This document shows, piece after piece, positions 1 to 8,119 of a stretch of 39,732 nucleotides of DNA. This DNA comes from JALYXS01 sp051003795 (GTDB lineage Bacteria; Acidobacteriota; Terriglobia; Bryobacterales; Bryobacteraceae). The stretch is taken from positions 1 to 39,732 of the forward strand of contig JBPCKZ010000199.1 in assembly GCA_051003795.1 (NCBI GenBank), given 5' to 3'. Within the stretch, counting starts at the first letter, position 1, and each line of letters opens with the position of its first letter. The position numbers and the translations under genes were made by a program. The notes beneath the pieces were generated by a model that searched no databases, was not told the DNA's origin, and was given only the letters and a program-made list of their open reading frames with translations.

Positions 1-2624
1 CTCCTTACGCCAACGGAAAAATCCACCTCGGAACGGCGTTCAACAAGCTGCTGAAAGACTTCATCGTGAAGTCGAAAACCATGGCCGGTTTCGACGCTCC
101 TTACGTGCCCGGCTACGATTGCCACGGTCTTCCAATCGAATTCAAAGTCGGTCAAGAGATGGGGGCAAAGAAGGCCACGATGTCCGTCGCGGAGATCCGC
201 GCGGAATGCCGGAAATACGCCGAAAAATTTGTGGGATTGATGACGGCGGACTTCAAGCGCCTGGGAATTTTCGGCCGCTGGGAAGACCCGTATTTGACCA
301 TGAGCCCGCATTACCAATCGGTGATCGCGGGCGCGTTTGTCGATTTTCTGGACAAGGGCTATGTATATAAAGGGCTGAAGCCGGTCAACTGGTGCATTCG
401 CGATCGAACCGCGCTCGCCGAAGCCGAAGTGGAGTACGAAAATCATTCGAGCCCTTCGATCTGGGTGCGGTTTGCTCTTACGTCCGATCCCGCGAAGATC
501 GACCTCAGCCTCGCGCTCAAGAACGTCTATGGCCTGATCTGGACCACTACGCCGTGGACGATCCCCGCCAACATGGCGATCGCGTTTCATCCCAAGTTCG
601 AGTATTGCGCCCTTGAAGTAGGAGACGCGGTTTATCTTGTTGCGGCGGATCTGCTGCGCGTCACCGCCGAAAAGTGCGCCTGGACCGATTACGAAATCCT
701 GGCCCGCTTTCCCGGTTCGCATCTGGAAGGCGTGGTGTTCCGGCACCCTTTTCTCGAGCGCGAATCGCTCGGCATCCTGGCCGATCACGTCACGCTGGAA
801 CAAGGCACCGGCGCGGTTCACACGGCACCGGGACACGGTCAGGAAGATTATGTCGTGGGCCGCCAGTATGGAATCGAAACCTATTGCCCCATTGACGCGG
901 CGGGCCGCTTTTTCCATGCGACCGGCGCAAGCGGCGTACTGCCCGAAGAGCTGATCGGCAAGACCGTTTGGGAAGCGAATCCGATCGTGATCGAGCTTCT
1001 GCGCCGCCACGGCGCGCTGCTCGCGCAAGAGAAGGTCGATCACATCTATCCGCACTGCTGGCGCTGCCATCAGCCGACCATTTTCCGCGCCACGGAGCAG
1101 TGGTTTATCGGGATGGACAAGAACGAGCTGCGCGCGCGGGCGCTCGATGCCATCAAAGGCATTCACTGGATGCCCGCGTGGGGCGAAGAGCGCATCTCGA
1201 ACATGATCGCCTCGCGTCCGGACTGGTGCATTTCGCGTCAACGCGTTTGGGGCGTGCCGATCGTGGTTTTCTATTGCGAAAAATGCCGCGAGCCGCTGAC
1301 CGATAAAACGATTCTGGACAAGGTTGTCGCGCTCTTCGCCGAGCACACGGCGGATATCTGGTACGAACGCGCCGCGAGCGAGTTACTGCCCGCCGGGACC
1401 AAGTGCAAGCATTGCGGTTCGGAAGAATTCACGAAAGAGAAAGACATTCTGGATGTCTGGTTCGATTCGGGTTCGAGCCATCTTGCCGTGCTGACGGAAG
1501 CGAACGGGCTGCACTGGCCTTCCGATCTTTATATCGAAGGCGGCGATCAATACCGCGGCTGGTTTCATAGCTCGTTGCTGGTGGGTGTCGGGCTGAAAAA
1601 TGGATCGCCTTATCGTAGCTGCGCCACCAACGGATGGGCGCTCGATGGCAACGGCCGGGCCATGTCGAAATCGGTTGGGAACGTCATCGCGCCCGAAGAG
1701 ATCATCAAGAAATACGGGGCGGAAGTGCTGCGCCTGTGGACCGCATCGGTCGAATTTTTCGAGGATGTCCGCATGTCGGACACCATCCTGACGCGGCTTT
1801 CGGAAGCGTATCGCAAGCTGCGGAACACGTTCCGGTACGCGCTCGGGAACCTGCATGATTTTCAGCCGGAATCGGACGCGGTCCCCGGCGGCGAATTGCT
1901 TGAAATCGATCAGTGGATTCTGATTCGCGCCGAAGAGTTGGTGGCCCGCTGCCGGATCTGGTACAGCGAGTTCGCTTTTCATAAGGTCTACCGGGCGGTT
2001 TACGATTTCGCGACGGTCGATCTGAGCGCGATCTATTTCGACGTTCTGAAAGACCGGCTCTACACGACGGCGGCGCGTTCCCATGCGCGTCGCAGCGCGC
2101 AGACGGCGCTTTACCGGCTGGCCTATGCGCTGGTTCGCCTGCTGGCGCCGATTCTCGCCTTTACGACCGAAGAAGTCTGGCCCTGGCTGGGCCGCGAAGG
2201 CAGCGTGCACACGGCGCTGTTCCCGGTACCGGGCGAGTTGACCGAAGGCATCCATCAAGAGGATCGGAAACGCGTGGAGAATTGGGATCGTCTCATCGAG
2301 CTGCGGCAGGACGTTCTGAAGAGCCTCGAAGAGGCGCGCGCGGGGAAGGTGATTGGCGCGCCGCTCGAAGCGCGCGTCGATGTAACCGTGAACGGCGATT
2401 TATACCCTCTGCTGGAGCGCTACGCTCGGGAGTTGCCCGGACTGTTCATCGTTTCGCAGGTGGGCTTGCATCATGCCGGCGGACTCGATGTAAAAGTCGA
2501 GCGCGCCAGTGGAACCAAATGCGAGCGCTGCTGGAAGTACACCGAGGACGTGGGGTCTTCGCCCGATTTCCCGACGATTTGCGCGAGCTGCGCGGCGGCG
2601 GTCCACGAGATTTTGCATGTCTGA
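1..2624 (+). CDS. ileS: Isoleucyl-tRNA synthetase, 5' end cut by the window edge
   Basis: Class I aminoacyl-tRNA synthetase that charges tRNA-Ile with isoleucine in the cytoplasm. The frame is already open at base 3, so the first visible codons encode the HIGH-motif region (PYANGKIHLGT; the HIGH equivalent HLGT lies at 24-35) and only about 50-60 N-terminal residues are missing. The KMSKS-type loop AMSKSVGN lies near 1659-1682, with MSKS at 1662-1673. The C-terminus carries the zinc finger seen in bacterial IleRS, with paired cysteines at 2520-2522/2529-2531 and 2580-2582/2589-2591. The WWTTTPWT-like editing segment (LIWTTTPWTIPANMA) is also present. The stop codon overlaps the start of lspA by 8 bases, the classical ileS-lspA arrangement. 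Identification is secure; the true start is outside the window. Confidence 0.98.
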   Translation, partial: PYANGKIHLGTAFNKLLKDFIVKSKTMAGFDAPYVPGYDCHGLPIEFKVGQEMGAKKATMSVAEIRAECRKYAEKFVGLMTADFKRLGIFGRWEDPYLTMSPHYQSVIAGAFVDFLDKGYVYKGLKPVNWCIRDRTALAEAEVEYENHSSPSIWVRFALTSDPAKIDLSLALKNVYGLIWTTTPWTIPANMAIAFHPKFEYCALEVGDAVYLVAADLLRVTAEKCAWTDYEILARFPGSHLEGVVFRHPFLERESLGILADHVTLEQGTGAVHTAPGHGQEDYVVGRQYGIETYCPIDAAGRFFHATGASGVLPEELIGKTVWEANPIVIELLRRHGALLAQEKVDHIYPHCWRCHQPTIFRATEQWFIGMDKNELRARALDAIKGIHWMPAWGEERISNMIASRPDWCISRQRVWGVPIVVFYCEKCREPLTDKTILDKVVALFAEHTADIWYERAASELLPAGTKCKHCGSEEFTKEKDILDVWFDSGSSHLAVLTEANGLHWPSDLYIEGGDQYRGWFHSSLLVGVGLKNGSPYRSCATNGWALDGNGRAMSKSVGNVIAPEEIIKKYGAEVLRLWTASVEFFEDVRMSDTILTRLSEAYRKLRNTFRYALGNLHDFQPESDAVPGGELLEIDQWILIRAEELVARCRIWYSEFAFHKVYRAVYDFATVDLSAIYFDVLKDRLYTTAARSHARRSAQTALYRLAYALVRLLAPILAFTTEEVWPWLGREGSVHTALFPVPGELTEGIHQEDRKRVENWDRLIELRQDVLKSLEEARAGKVIGAPLEARVDVTVNGDLYPLLERYARELPGLFIVSQVGLHHAGGLDVKVERASGTKCERCWKYTEDVGSSPDFPTICASCAAAVHEILHV

Positions 2625-3114
2625 CGGCATTTCACGCTATACGGCGTCGGCCGTCTCGCTCGGCGTATTCGCGCTGGACCGATGGTCGAAGCACGTCGTT
2701 GAAACGCGATTCTCCGCGTTCGATTCACGCACGGTCATCCCCGGTTTTTTCGATATCGTGAAATCCCAAAATCCCGGAGTGGCGTTCGGCTTGTTTTCGG
2801 AATCAACTTCGCGTTTCCGCACGGGGCTGCTGATCGCCTTTTCGCTGCTCGCGGTCGCAATCCTGGCCGGCATCCTGTGGCGGATCGAAAAGCTGGACCG
2901 CTGGACCGCAGCCGGCCTCTCCTTGATTTTCGGCGGCGCGCTCGGCAACGTTTACGACCGCGTCGTGACGGGTACCGTGACCGATTTTCTCGATTTCTAC
3001 ATGGGGACGCGGCACTGGTACACGTTCAATCTGGCGGATAGCGCCATCTGCGTGGGCGCTTCGCTGCTACTGCTCGGGATGCGAAAACCCGGAAATAACT
3101 TAGCGGGCGCCTAA
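2617..3114 (+). CDS. lspA: Lipoprotein signal peptidase (signal peptidase II)
   Basis: Inner-membrane aspartyl protease that removes the signal peptide from diacylglyceryl-modified prolipoproteins. The 165-residue length is normal. Family blocks are visible: QNPGVAFG (51-58), GNVYDR (110-115) and FNLADSAI (138-145). The catalytic aspartate pair falls at D123 (TDFLDFY) and D141, the same numbers as in E. coli. Four hydrophobic segments fit the usual topology. The start chosen is the ATG inside the end of ileS (overlap ATGTCTGA); the same frame is open further upstream but that part is ileS shadow. The next gene, lgt, starts directly after the stop codon (TAAATG), so the two consecutive steps of lipoprotein maturation are encoded together. 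Confidence 0.97.
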   Translation: MSDGISRYTASAVSLGVFALDRWSKHVVETRFSAFDSRTVIPGFFDIVKSQNPGVAFGLFSESTSRFRTGLLIAFSLLAVAILAGILWRIEKLDRWTAAGLSLIFGGALGNVYDRVVTGTVTDFLDFYMGTRHWYTFNLADSAICVGASLLLLGMRKPGNNLAGA

Positions 3115-3933
3115 ATGTTTCCCAAGCTTTTTTCGATTGGCGGCTTTTACCTTCCAACTTACGGACTGCTGGTCGCCATCGCGTTTCTGACCGCGCTGTG
3201 GCTGATATCCCGACTGGCGCGCGCGGCGGGACTGAAGCCCGACGCCGTCATGAATCTGGGCGTGGCTTGCGCGCTCGCGGGCATTATCGGCGCGAAGACG
3301 CTGATGCTCGCGCTCGATCCCTACTATCGCAGCCATCCCGATGAAATTTTTTCTTTGGCGACTCTGCAATCGGCCGGAATTTTCTACGGTGGATTGATTG
3401 CGGCTTTAATCGCGGCTTACTTTTTCATGCGCAAACACGATCTGCCGGTGCTGCGAACCGCCGACGTGTTCGCGCCCGGTCTCGCGCTCGGTCATGGAAT
3501 CGGGCGGCTCGGCTGCTTTGCGGCAGGCTGTTGCTATGGACGCCCGACCCGCCTGCCGTGGGCCGTCACATTCACTAGCCCCGACGCCCGGAATGTCGGC
3601 GTCCCACTCGGCATTCCGCTGCATCCGACGCAACTCTACGAATCGTTTTCGGAGATGGCGATCGCGGCCGTGCTGTACTTGTTGTGCCGTAGGCGGCATG
3701 CGGACGGCAGAATCATCGGCCTTTACCTGATCCTCTACGGCACGGTTCGATTTCTGGTCGAATTCCTGCGCGTGCATGACGAATCGAACCCCGGCGGAGG
3801 TCCGTTTTCACTTGAGCAGTGGATTTCGCTCGCATTGGTTCTGGCCGGCGCGTGCCTCGAACTCGCCTTGTCTCTACGCTCCCGGAAAAGTCCTGGGAAA
3901 GACCTGAGAGACTTCGCGCGCGTATCCGGTTAG
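3115..3933 (+). CDS. lgt: Prolipoprotein diacylglyceryl transferase
   Basis: Integral membrane enzyme that transfers diacylglycerol from phosphatidylglycerol to the lipobox cysteine of prolipoproteins, the step before LspA. At 272 residues it has the family length. Signature segments are an N-terminal GFYLPTYGLL (10-19), FYGGLIAAL (90-98), the conserved HGIGRLGCFAAGCCYGR core (127-143) containing the essential GR-G pair, and HPTQLYE (170-176). About seven hydrophobic segments are visible. The cysteine-rich form of the signature (GRLGCFAAGCC where enterobacteria have GRLGNF-type) is common outside Proteobacteria. Start ATG follows the lspA stop without a gap. Confidence 0.97.
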   Translation: MFPKLFSIGGFYLPTYGLLVAIAFLTALWLISRLARAAGLKPDAVMNLGVACALAGIIGAKTLMLALDPYYRSHPDEIFSLATLQSAGIFYGGLIAALIAAYFFMRKHDLPVLRTADVFAPGLALGHGIGRLGCFAAGCCYGRPTRLPWAVTFTSPDARNVGVPLGIPLHPTQLYESFSEMAIAAVLYLLCRRRHADGRIIGLYLILYGTVRFLVEFLRVHDESNPGGGPFSLEQWISLALVLAGACLELALSLRSRKSPGKDLRDFARVSG

Positions 3934-3943
3934 ACTAAACGCA

Positions 3944-4330
3944 ATGTCTGTCTGCTGTCCCAAATGCGGCAGCCGCTTCTTGAAGGTCGGCAAGGTGTCC
4001 AGCGCGGGGGGCCATTTCGCTGCCTTGCGCGGCATTCATGCCTTGCAATGCGGCGATTGCAAAAACAGGTTTACCGGACGCACGTTGGTCGTTTCCGACG
4101 TTAAGTACGCCCGGTGCCCGAAATGCTTGCGCATGGACTTGAACCTTTGGTCCGAAAGGGAATTTCAGGGCTCGCGATGGATGCAAATGCTGATACGTGT
4201 TGGCGCACGCCGGTTTCGCTGCGAGTATTGCCGGTTGAATTTCGTAAGCTTCCGGAAGAGGAAAGAAATCTTCACTTTTCGAAGATGGGTCAAGTTCGAG
4301 GGGCTGGACGGAAAGAGAAGAGCCGGCTAG
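3944..4330 (+). CDS. Double zinc-ribbon protein of unknown function
   Basis: 128 residues with four CxxC pairs: C5/C8, C36/C39, C58/C61 and C93/C96. The spacing suggests two tandem zinc ribbons, each built from two pairs. The C-terminal 30 residues are basic and aromatic (several R, K and F/W), which would suit contact with nucleic acid or an acidic partner; that is inference. There is no signal peptide or membrane segment, so the protein is probably cytoplasmic. It begins 10 bases after lgt and is likely on the same transcript. It ends 4 bases before the convergent propeller gene. I do not recognise a named family. The four regular CxxC pairs and its position make a real gene very likely. 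Confidence 0.75.
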   Translation: MSVCCPKCGSRFLKVGKVSSAGGHFAALRGIHALQCGDCKNRFTGRTLVVSDVKYARCPKCLRMDLNLWSEREFQGSRWMQMLIRVGARRFRCEYCRLNFVSFRKRKEIFTFRRWVKFEGLDGKRRAG

Positions 4331-4334
4331 CCGA

Positions 4335-5423
4335 TCAGGGCCCCATCAGTTTCAAGATCATTCCTAAATCCGTGGCCACCCAGACGCTTCCTCCGGCGCT
4401 TGCGGCGATTACGGCCCGATGCGCTTCCGCGCGGTAATCGACCGGCATCTCCCGCCAGTGCTCCAGATCGTCGCTCTTCAGGATCTTCAATTTCCCGGGT
4501 ATGGGATTCTGCCGGATCGTTCCGACCGGCTCAAAACCGGCGAGGTACGAAGGGCCGTTCGCGCCCGCGTACACATCCGTGATCGTCCGGTTCTTCTCGC
4601 GAAACGCGCGCGTACTCTTCCCGCTCTTCGGCTCGACCTTATAGACTTCCGAGGGCCATTCGAAATCGTCGTTGAAATCCATGAGTCCCAGACCGAAATC
4701 GGGCGCGAAACTCATTCGCGTCAAGCGGCCGAACAAAGATGCGGTCGAGGAATGCCAAGTCTTGCCGCCATCGGTAGTCTGAAGAAAAATCGAAAGAGAC
4801 GGCCATTGGCGGCGGGTTCGCGCTTTCTCTGGGTCCATCCAATCGGGATACGGATCCATCCGGCGCGGCGGCGTGTTCCAACCGGAAATCACGCCCGACC
4901 TGGTTCCCGCAAACGCGATGCAGCCGTAGGTGGTGTAATCCGGGTTTCCAGCGGGCGTCGCGGCAATCTCGACCGGCGTCCAGGTGGCGCCCCCGTCGTT
5001 GGTTTCGAAGACCGATTTGCGGTCGCCGATCGCCCAGCCGCGCTCCCGGCTGGTAAACCACACCTGCAAAATGTCTTTGGGCGCTTTGAGCTTGTGCCAG
5101 TTCCGTCCGGACTCTTCGGTCCGCCAGATGCCCTTGGCGGTTACCATCCAGCCCAAGCTGTCATCCAGGAAGAACAGGGAATTTCCAGCCTCTTTCACGG
5201 GCTCGATGAGCCAGTGCGCGCCTCCATCGCTGGTAATCAGTACCACCGGCTTGATCTTTTCTTTTTCCGAAATATACGCGGAAGCAATGCCGCGGCGGTC
5301 CGAGGGAAACTTCAGGTCGGTAATGGTGAGCGAGCTTTTGTTTTCGTCGTAGAAGTATTGAACTTCCCAATGTTCCGCATGGCAACAAGCGGCCAAAAGC
5401 AAAAAGACGGCGAAGGAGCGGAT
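4335..5423 (-). CDS. Exported Asp-box (BNR/Ycf48-like) propeller, probable lipoprotein
   Basis: About 360 residues after a hydrophobic leader. Three Asp-box motifs are visible (TSDGGAHW, TNDGGATW, TTDGGKTW), as in BNR/sialidase-type and Ycf48-like beta-propellers; no catalytic glycosidase residues are obvious. The leader (SFAVFLLLAACCHAEHW) contains LAAC, which fits a lipobox, so the product may be a lipoprotein facing the periplasm. The start is unresolved: the leader begins just after the stop of the upstream GAF gene and no ATG or GTG lies in frame nearby. The candidates are a non-canonical ATC (5423-5421), preceded at a suitable distance by CGAGG, or the TTG at 5402-5400, which would truncate the leader. 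It probably shares a transcript with the GAF gene. Function is not predictable. Confidence 0.7.
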   Translation of the reverse strand: MRSFAVFLLLAACCHAEHWEVQYFYDENKSSLTITDLKFPSDRRGIASAYISEKEKIKPVVLITSDGGAHWLIEPVKEAGNSLFFLDDSLGWMVTAKGIWRTEESGRNWHKLKAPKDILQVWFTSRERGWAIGDRKSVFETNDGGATWTPVEIAATPAGNPDYTTYGCIAFAGTRSGVISGWNTPPRRMDPYPDWMDPEKARTRRQWPSLSIFLQTTDGGKTWHSSTASLFGRLTRMSFAPDFGLGLMDFNDDFEWPSEVYKVEPKSGKSTRAFREKNRTITDVYAGANGPSYLAGFEPVGTIRQNPIPGKLKILKSDDLEHWREMPVDYRAEAHRAVIAASAGGSVWVATDLGMILKLMGP

Positions 5424-5425
5424 GC

Positions 5426-6022
5426 TTAACCTCGAGGCCGCGCCGGCGCGGATGCCATAACCAGCTCCACATGATTGGCCGCGGCGACAGCGGTAGGCTC
5501 CATCCGCGCGAGTACCAGTACACAGCCCACCTGTTCGCCTACCGTGGTCAGTACTTCCATTTCCGTGCCCGTATGCTGATGAGCCTCGCGATGCTGTACA
5601 TTGATCACGCCCACCACGCGGTTGCGCGCGATCACCGGAGCGGATAGAAACGCCTCGTAGGTGTCTTCCGGCAGGTCGGCAAATTTCTTGAATCGCGGAT
5701 CTTTGTAAGCTTCGCGCGAAATCGAAAGCAGCCGCCGCTCGCGGGCCACCCATCCGGTAAGGCCTTCGTCCATGCGCAGGCGGACCTTGCCGATGGCAAA
5801 CGGATGCGGCGTGTTGGAAGCGCAGAGCACCAGCTCATTGTTGTCGATCAGGTAAACCAGGCAGGAATCGCATTCCATGAACTCCGCGATCAAGGAAACC
5901 ACGCCCTGCAAAACCTGCTGCAGACTCATCTCACGCACCATGAAACGGCTCACCTTTTGAAAAACGCGCAACTGTTCCTCGGTGCGGTGGAGGCGTAGCT
6001 CAAGGTCCTTGAGTTTCGGCAC
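5426..6022 (-). CDS. GAF-domain protein
   Basis: 198 residues. An N-terminal coiled-coil-like stretch (about 1-25, LELRLHRTEEQLRVFQ) leads into one GAF domain (about 25-170) with typical landmarks: LVYLIDNNELVL, GLTGWVARERR, SAPVIARNRVVGVINVQH. GAF domains bind small molecules or act as sensory and dimerisation modules; no output domain (kinase, cyclase or HTH) is attached, so the partner is unknown. The start is GTG at 6022-6020; there is no ATG until residue 28. A perfect TATAAT lies 7 bases upstream on the minus strand, so the mRNA may be leaderless. The stop lies just ahead of the propeller gene, which suggests a two-gene transcript. Confidence 0.85.
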   Translation of the reverse strand: MPKLKDLELRLHRTEEQLRVFQKVSRFMVREMSLQQVLQGVVSLIAEFMECDSCLVYLIDNNELVLCASNTPHPFAIGKVRLRMDEGLTGWVARERRLLSISREAYKDPRFKKFADLPEDTYEAFLSAPVIARNRVVGVINVQHREAHQHTGTEMEVLTTVGEQVGCVLVLARMEPTAVAAANHVELVMASAPARPRG

Positions 6023-6028
6023 GCTCTA

Positions 6029-6034
6029 ATTATA
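6029..6034 (-). promoter_or_regulatory. Candidate -10 box for the GAF gene (leaderless start)
   Basis: TATAAT reads on the minus strand at 6034-6029, with only six bases between it and the GTG start codon at 6022. No convincing -35 hexamer is found 16-18 bases upstream, so recognition of this promoter is uncertain. If used, transcription would begin at or next to the start codon. Confidence 0.45.
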
Positions 6035-6155
6035 AGCGCAGTTTACGAGCGCGTTCCCCGGCCGCAAAAACCACTCCAAACCGGTCTACCGGGAGTAGTA
6101 CAACGCGGCTTTTCGATCTTGCGCGCTTTGCCTAACATCGGATTGGAGCCGATGC

Positions 6156-6902
6156 ATGAATCTTACTTGTGAACCCGTTGCAATGCCGCCGCTGGCGGTC
6201 TGGGAAACGCCGCCTTGCCCGTTTCAGATTGAGTTTCCGCCCGCGATCCTCGATGAAATCGTTCGCTCCGCCGTGGATGCGTTCCATCTGGTGCCGCGGG
6301 GCGGCGTCGAAATCGGAGGCGTTCTATTCGGCAAGGTGGAGAACGGGTGCGTGCGCATCGAATCGTGGCGGCAGGTCCCTTGCGAGTACGCGCTGGGTCC
6401 CTCGTTCACCCTCTCGGAGACGGATAAACAAGGATTAGCGGCGCTTCTCGAAAAGACCGAGCCCGAGCCGGTTGGATGGTTCCATTCGCATACGCGCACC
6501 GATATTCTGCTTTCGCGCGCGGACGTGGAATTGTACGACCGGTTTTTTCCCGGAAAACGGCAGATCGCGCTGGTGGTCCGTCCGTTTCATCTGGAACCGG
6601 CGCGGGCCGGCTTTTTCTTCCGCGACTCTCAAGGCCGCACGGAGACTGCCGCCAGTTACCGGGAATTCACGGTGAATGCACCTTCGTTCGAGAAGATGCG
6701 CCCGGCGATGAGCGGAAACGCGAGGAGTTCCGGGAAACCGATTGCGGACGCTAAACCGCGTGTTCACCCACGCGGACCGGCGATAAATTCCGAGCCGGTG
6801 GAATCTCGCGCCAAGACGTGGATTTTGGCGCTTCTGAGCACTGCGGTCGCCGCCGCGGGCTGTTTCGCGACCGGCTACTGGCTGGGCGCTACATTTCGAT
6901 AG
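6156..6902 (+). CDS. Tail-anchored JAMM/MPN (JAB) metalloprotease
   Basis: 248 residues with a complete JAMM zinc-protease motif: E52 (VEIGGVLFG), then H110-S-H112, seven residues, S120, two residues and D123 (GWFHSHTRTDILLSRAD). Members of this family cleave isopeptide or peptide bonds next to ubiquitin-like folds or process small substrates. A charged, proline-rich linker (about 175-218) connects the domain to a single C-terminal hydrophobic helix (about 221-244), so the catalytic domain is probably membrane-tethered on the cytoplasmic side. There is no N-terminal signal peptide. The ATG is preceded by GGAG at a good distance. No ubiquitin-like, E1 or E2 gene lies in the window, so the substrate is unknown. 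The catalytic call is strong; the biological role is open. Confidence 0.85.
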   Translation: MNLTCEPVAMPPLAVWETPPCPFQIEFPPAILDEIVRSAVDAFHLVPRGGVEIGGVLFGKVENGCVRIESWRQVPCEYALGPSFTLSETDKQGLAALLEKTEPEPVGWFHSHTRTDILLSRADVELYDRFFPGKRQIALVVRPFHLEPARAGFFFRDSQGRTETAASYREFTVNAPSFEKMRPAMSGNARSSGKPIADAKPRVHPRGPAINSEPVESRAKTWILALLSTAVAAAGCFATGYWLGATFR

Positions 6903-6945
6903 AGAGTTCGATAGGGTGTTTCGCAGGTCCTATTTGAAGCCCCAA

Positions 6946-8076
6946 TCAAAGGCTAGAGAATTTTCCATCCTTCTGGATTTTCAGGCGGCGTCCTCTCCAT
7001 AGAGTCGTGCTTCCGAAAAAGCCGGCGACCCAGCATGGAAAGCTGACCAAATCCTGGATGGGGAGGAGCAGCCAGAATTCCGCATCCAGGCGGACTTTCA
7101 AGACCGAACCGGCGAGTGCGGCCGCGTTGCTCAGGCGAAGCAGAATTGCGATACCGGCGAGCGGCCACCACCGCGGAAAAAGAGCGGCCAAAATCAAAGC
7201 GGGCACTAAGGGTCGAGTGAAAATCTCGCCGGCATAGCCCGCGGGCCGCGAGCGGCGCGTGCTGCGGGCCCACCGTAACCGGTGATTCATGTTCGCGCGA
7301 AATGCCTGGCTGCCGATGCGGTGCTCGATCACATAGGATGACAAGATCACGCGCGCGCCCGATTCCGCAACCAGCTTGCCCATCATGAAATCCTCCGCGA
7401 GGTAATCGCGAAGCGCGTCGAATCCTCCGATCAGATCGAGCGCCTCGCGGCGGACGGCAATGGTGCATCCGAGAGCGAAGTCCATGCCGTTTAGCAGACG
7501 AGCGGCGAGTACGCCTCCCAGAAATTCGGAATTCATGCCCGCGGCTTCGAGCCGCGACCAGAAGCTCGCTCCCGCGATGGCGCGGTAGGGGCAGGTGACC
7601 AGGCTGGCCGAAGCATCCTGCATTTCCGCGGCGATCGCGCTCAACATTCGCGGCGTCACCCGGATATCGCTATCGCCCATCACCAGTATTTCGGCGTGAG
7701 CCTCAGGCTTGAGGCGCTCGAGCGCGAACACTTTGCCGTTGGGCCGGGGCGACGGACCGGTCACGACGATTTTCGCGGGGACGGACGGAAATTCGCGCAT
7801 GACCTGGCGCGCAATTCCGGCCTCGGGCGCGGCGCCGGACGGTACCGCGATCAGGACTTCGAAATTGGAATAGTCCTGCGAAAAAAAGCTGCGCAGATTT
7901 TCGCGCAGCCCGTCGTCCGCCCCAAACAGCGGCTTCAAAATAGAGATGAGATCCTGCCGCCGGCAAATGGATGAACTGCGCTCCCGAAGGTAGTTCCGCG
8001 CGGCAACCAGCACCAATACGCCGTATACCGCGGACCCGGCGACCAGAAGGGCCAACGGCGCCAACACAAAAATCAT
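6946..8076 (-). CDS. GT2/GT21-type membrane glycosyltransferase, HpnI/ceramide glucosyltransferase-like
   Basis: 376 residues. An N-terminal membrane segment (about 2-26) is followed by a GT-A domain and hydrophobic C-terminal segments (about 285-360). Landmarks of ceramide-glucosyltransferase-like enzymes are visible: the metal-binding D135-S-D137 (VMGDSDIRV), the catalytic-region AEDF (227-230) and an HRLRW at 265-269 in the position of the (Q/R)xxRW motif, with His as first residue. The bacterial branch includes HpnI, which adds N-acetylglucosamine to bacteriohopanetetrol, and enzymes acting on glycosphingolipids. Acidobacteria make hopanoids, so an HpnI-type role is plausible, but no hpnK or other hopanoid gene is in the window. 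The substrate should be regarded as undetermined. Confidence 0.8.
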   Translation of the reverse strand: MIFVLAPLALLVAGSAVYGVLVLVAARNYLRERSSSICRRQDLISILKPLFGADDGLRENLRSFFSQDYSNFEVLIAVPSGAAPEAGIARQVMREFPSVPAKIVVTGPSPRPNGKVFALERLKPEAHAEILVMGDSDIRVTPRMLSAIAAEMQDASASLVTCPYRAIAGASFWSRLEAAGMNSEFLGGVLAARLLNGMDFALGCTIAVRREALDLIGGFDALRDYLAEDFMMGKLVAESGARVILSSYVIEHRIGSQAFRANMNHRLRWARSTRRSRPAGYAGEIFTRPLVPALILAALFPRWWPLAGIAILLRLSNAAALAGSVLKVRLDAEFWLLLPIQDLVSFPCWVAGFFGSTTLWRGRRLKIQKDGKFSSL

Positions 8077-8119
8077 CCAGTTGCGCGTCGCGTGGTAACC
8101 CGTTATGGCTCGCGGCCCG

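Noticed and set aside
1383..2258. A 291-codon minus-strand open frame
   Set aside because: It lies wholly antisense to ileS, is Arg-rich without domains and follows from GC-rich codon bias.
4419..5429. A 336-codon plus-strand open frame
   Set aside because: Antisense to the Asp-box propeller; composition is Arg/Pro-rich with no motif, whereas the minus-strand frame has clear repeats.
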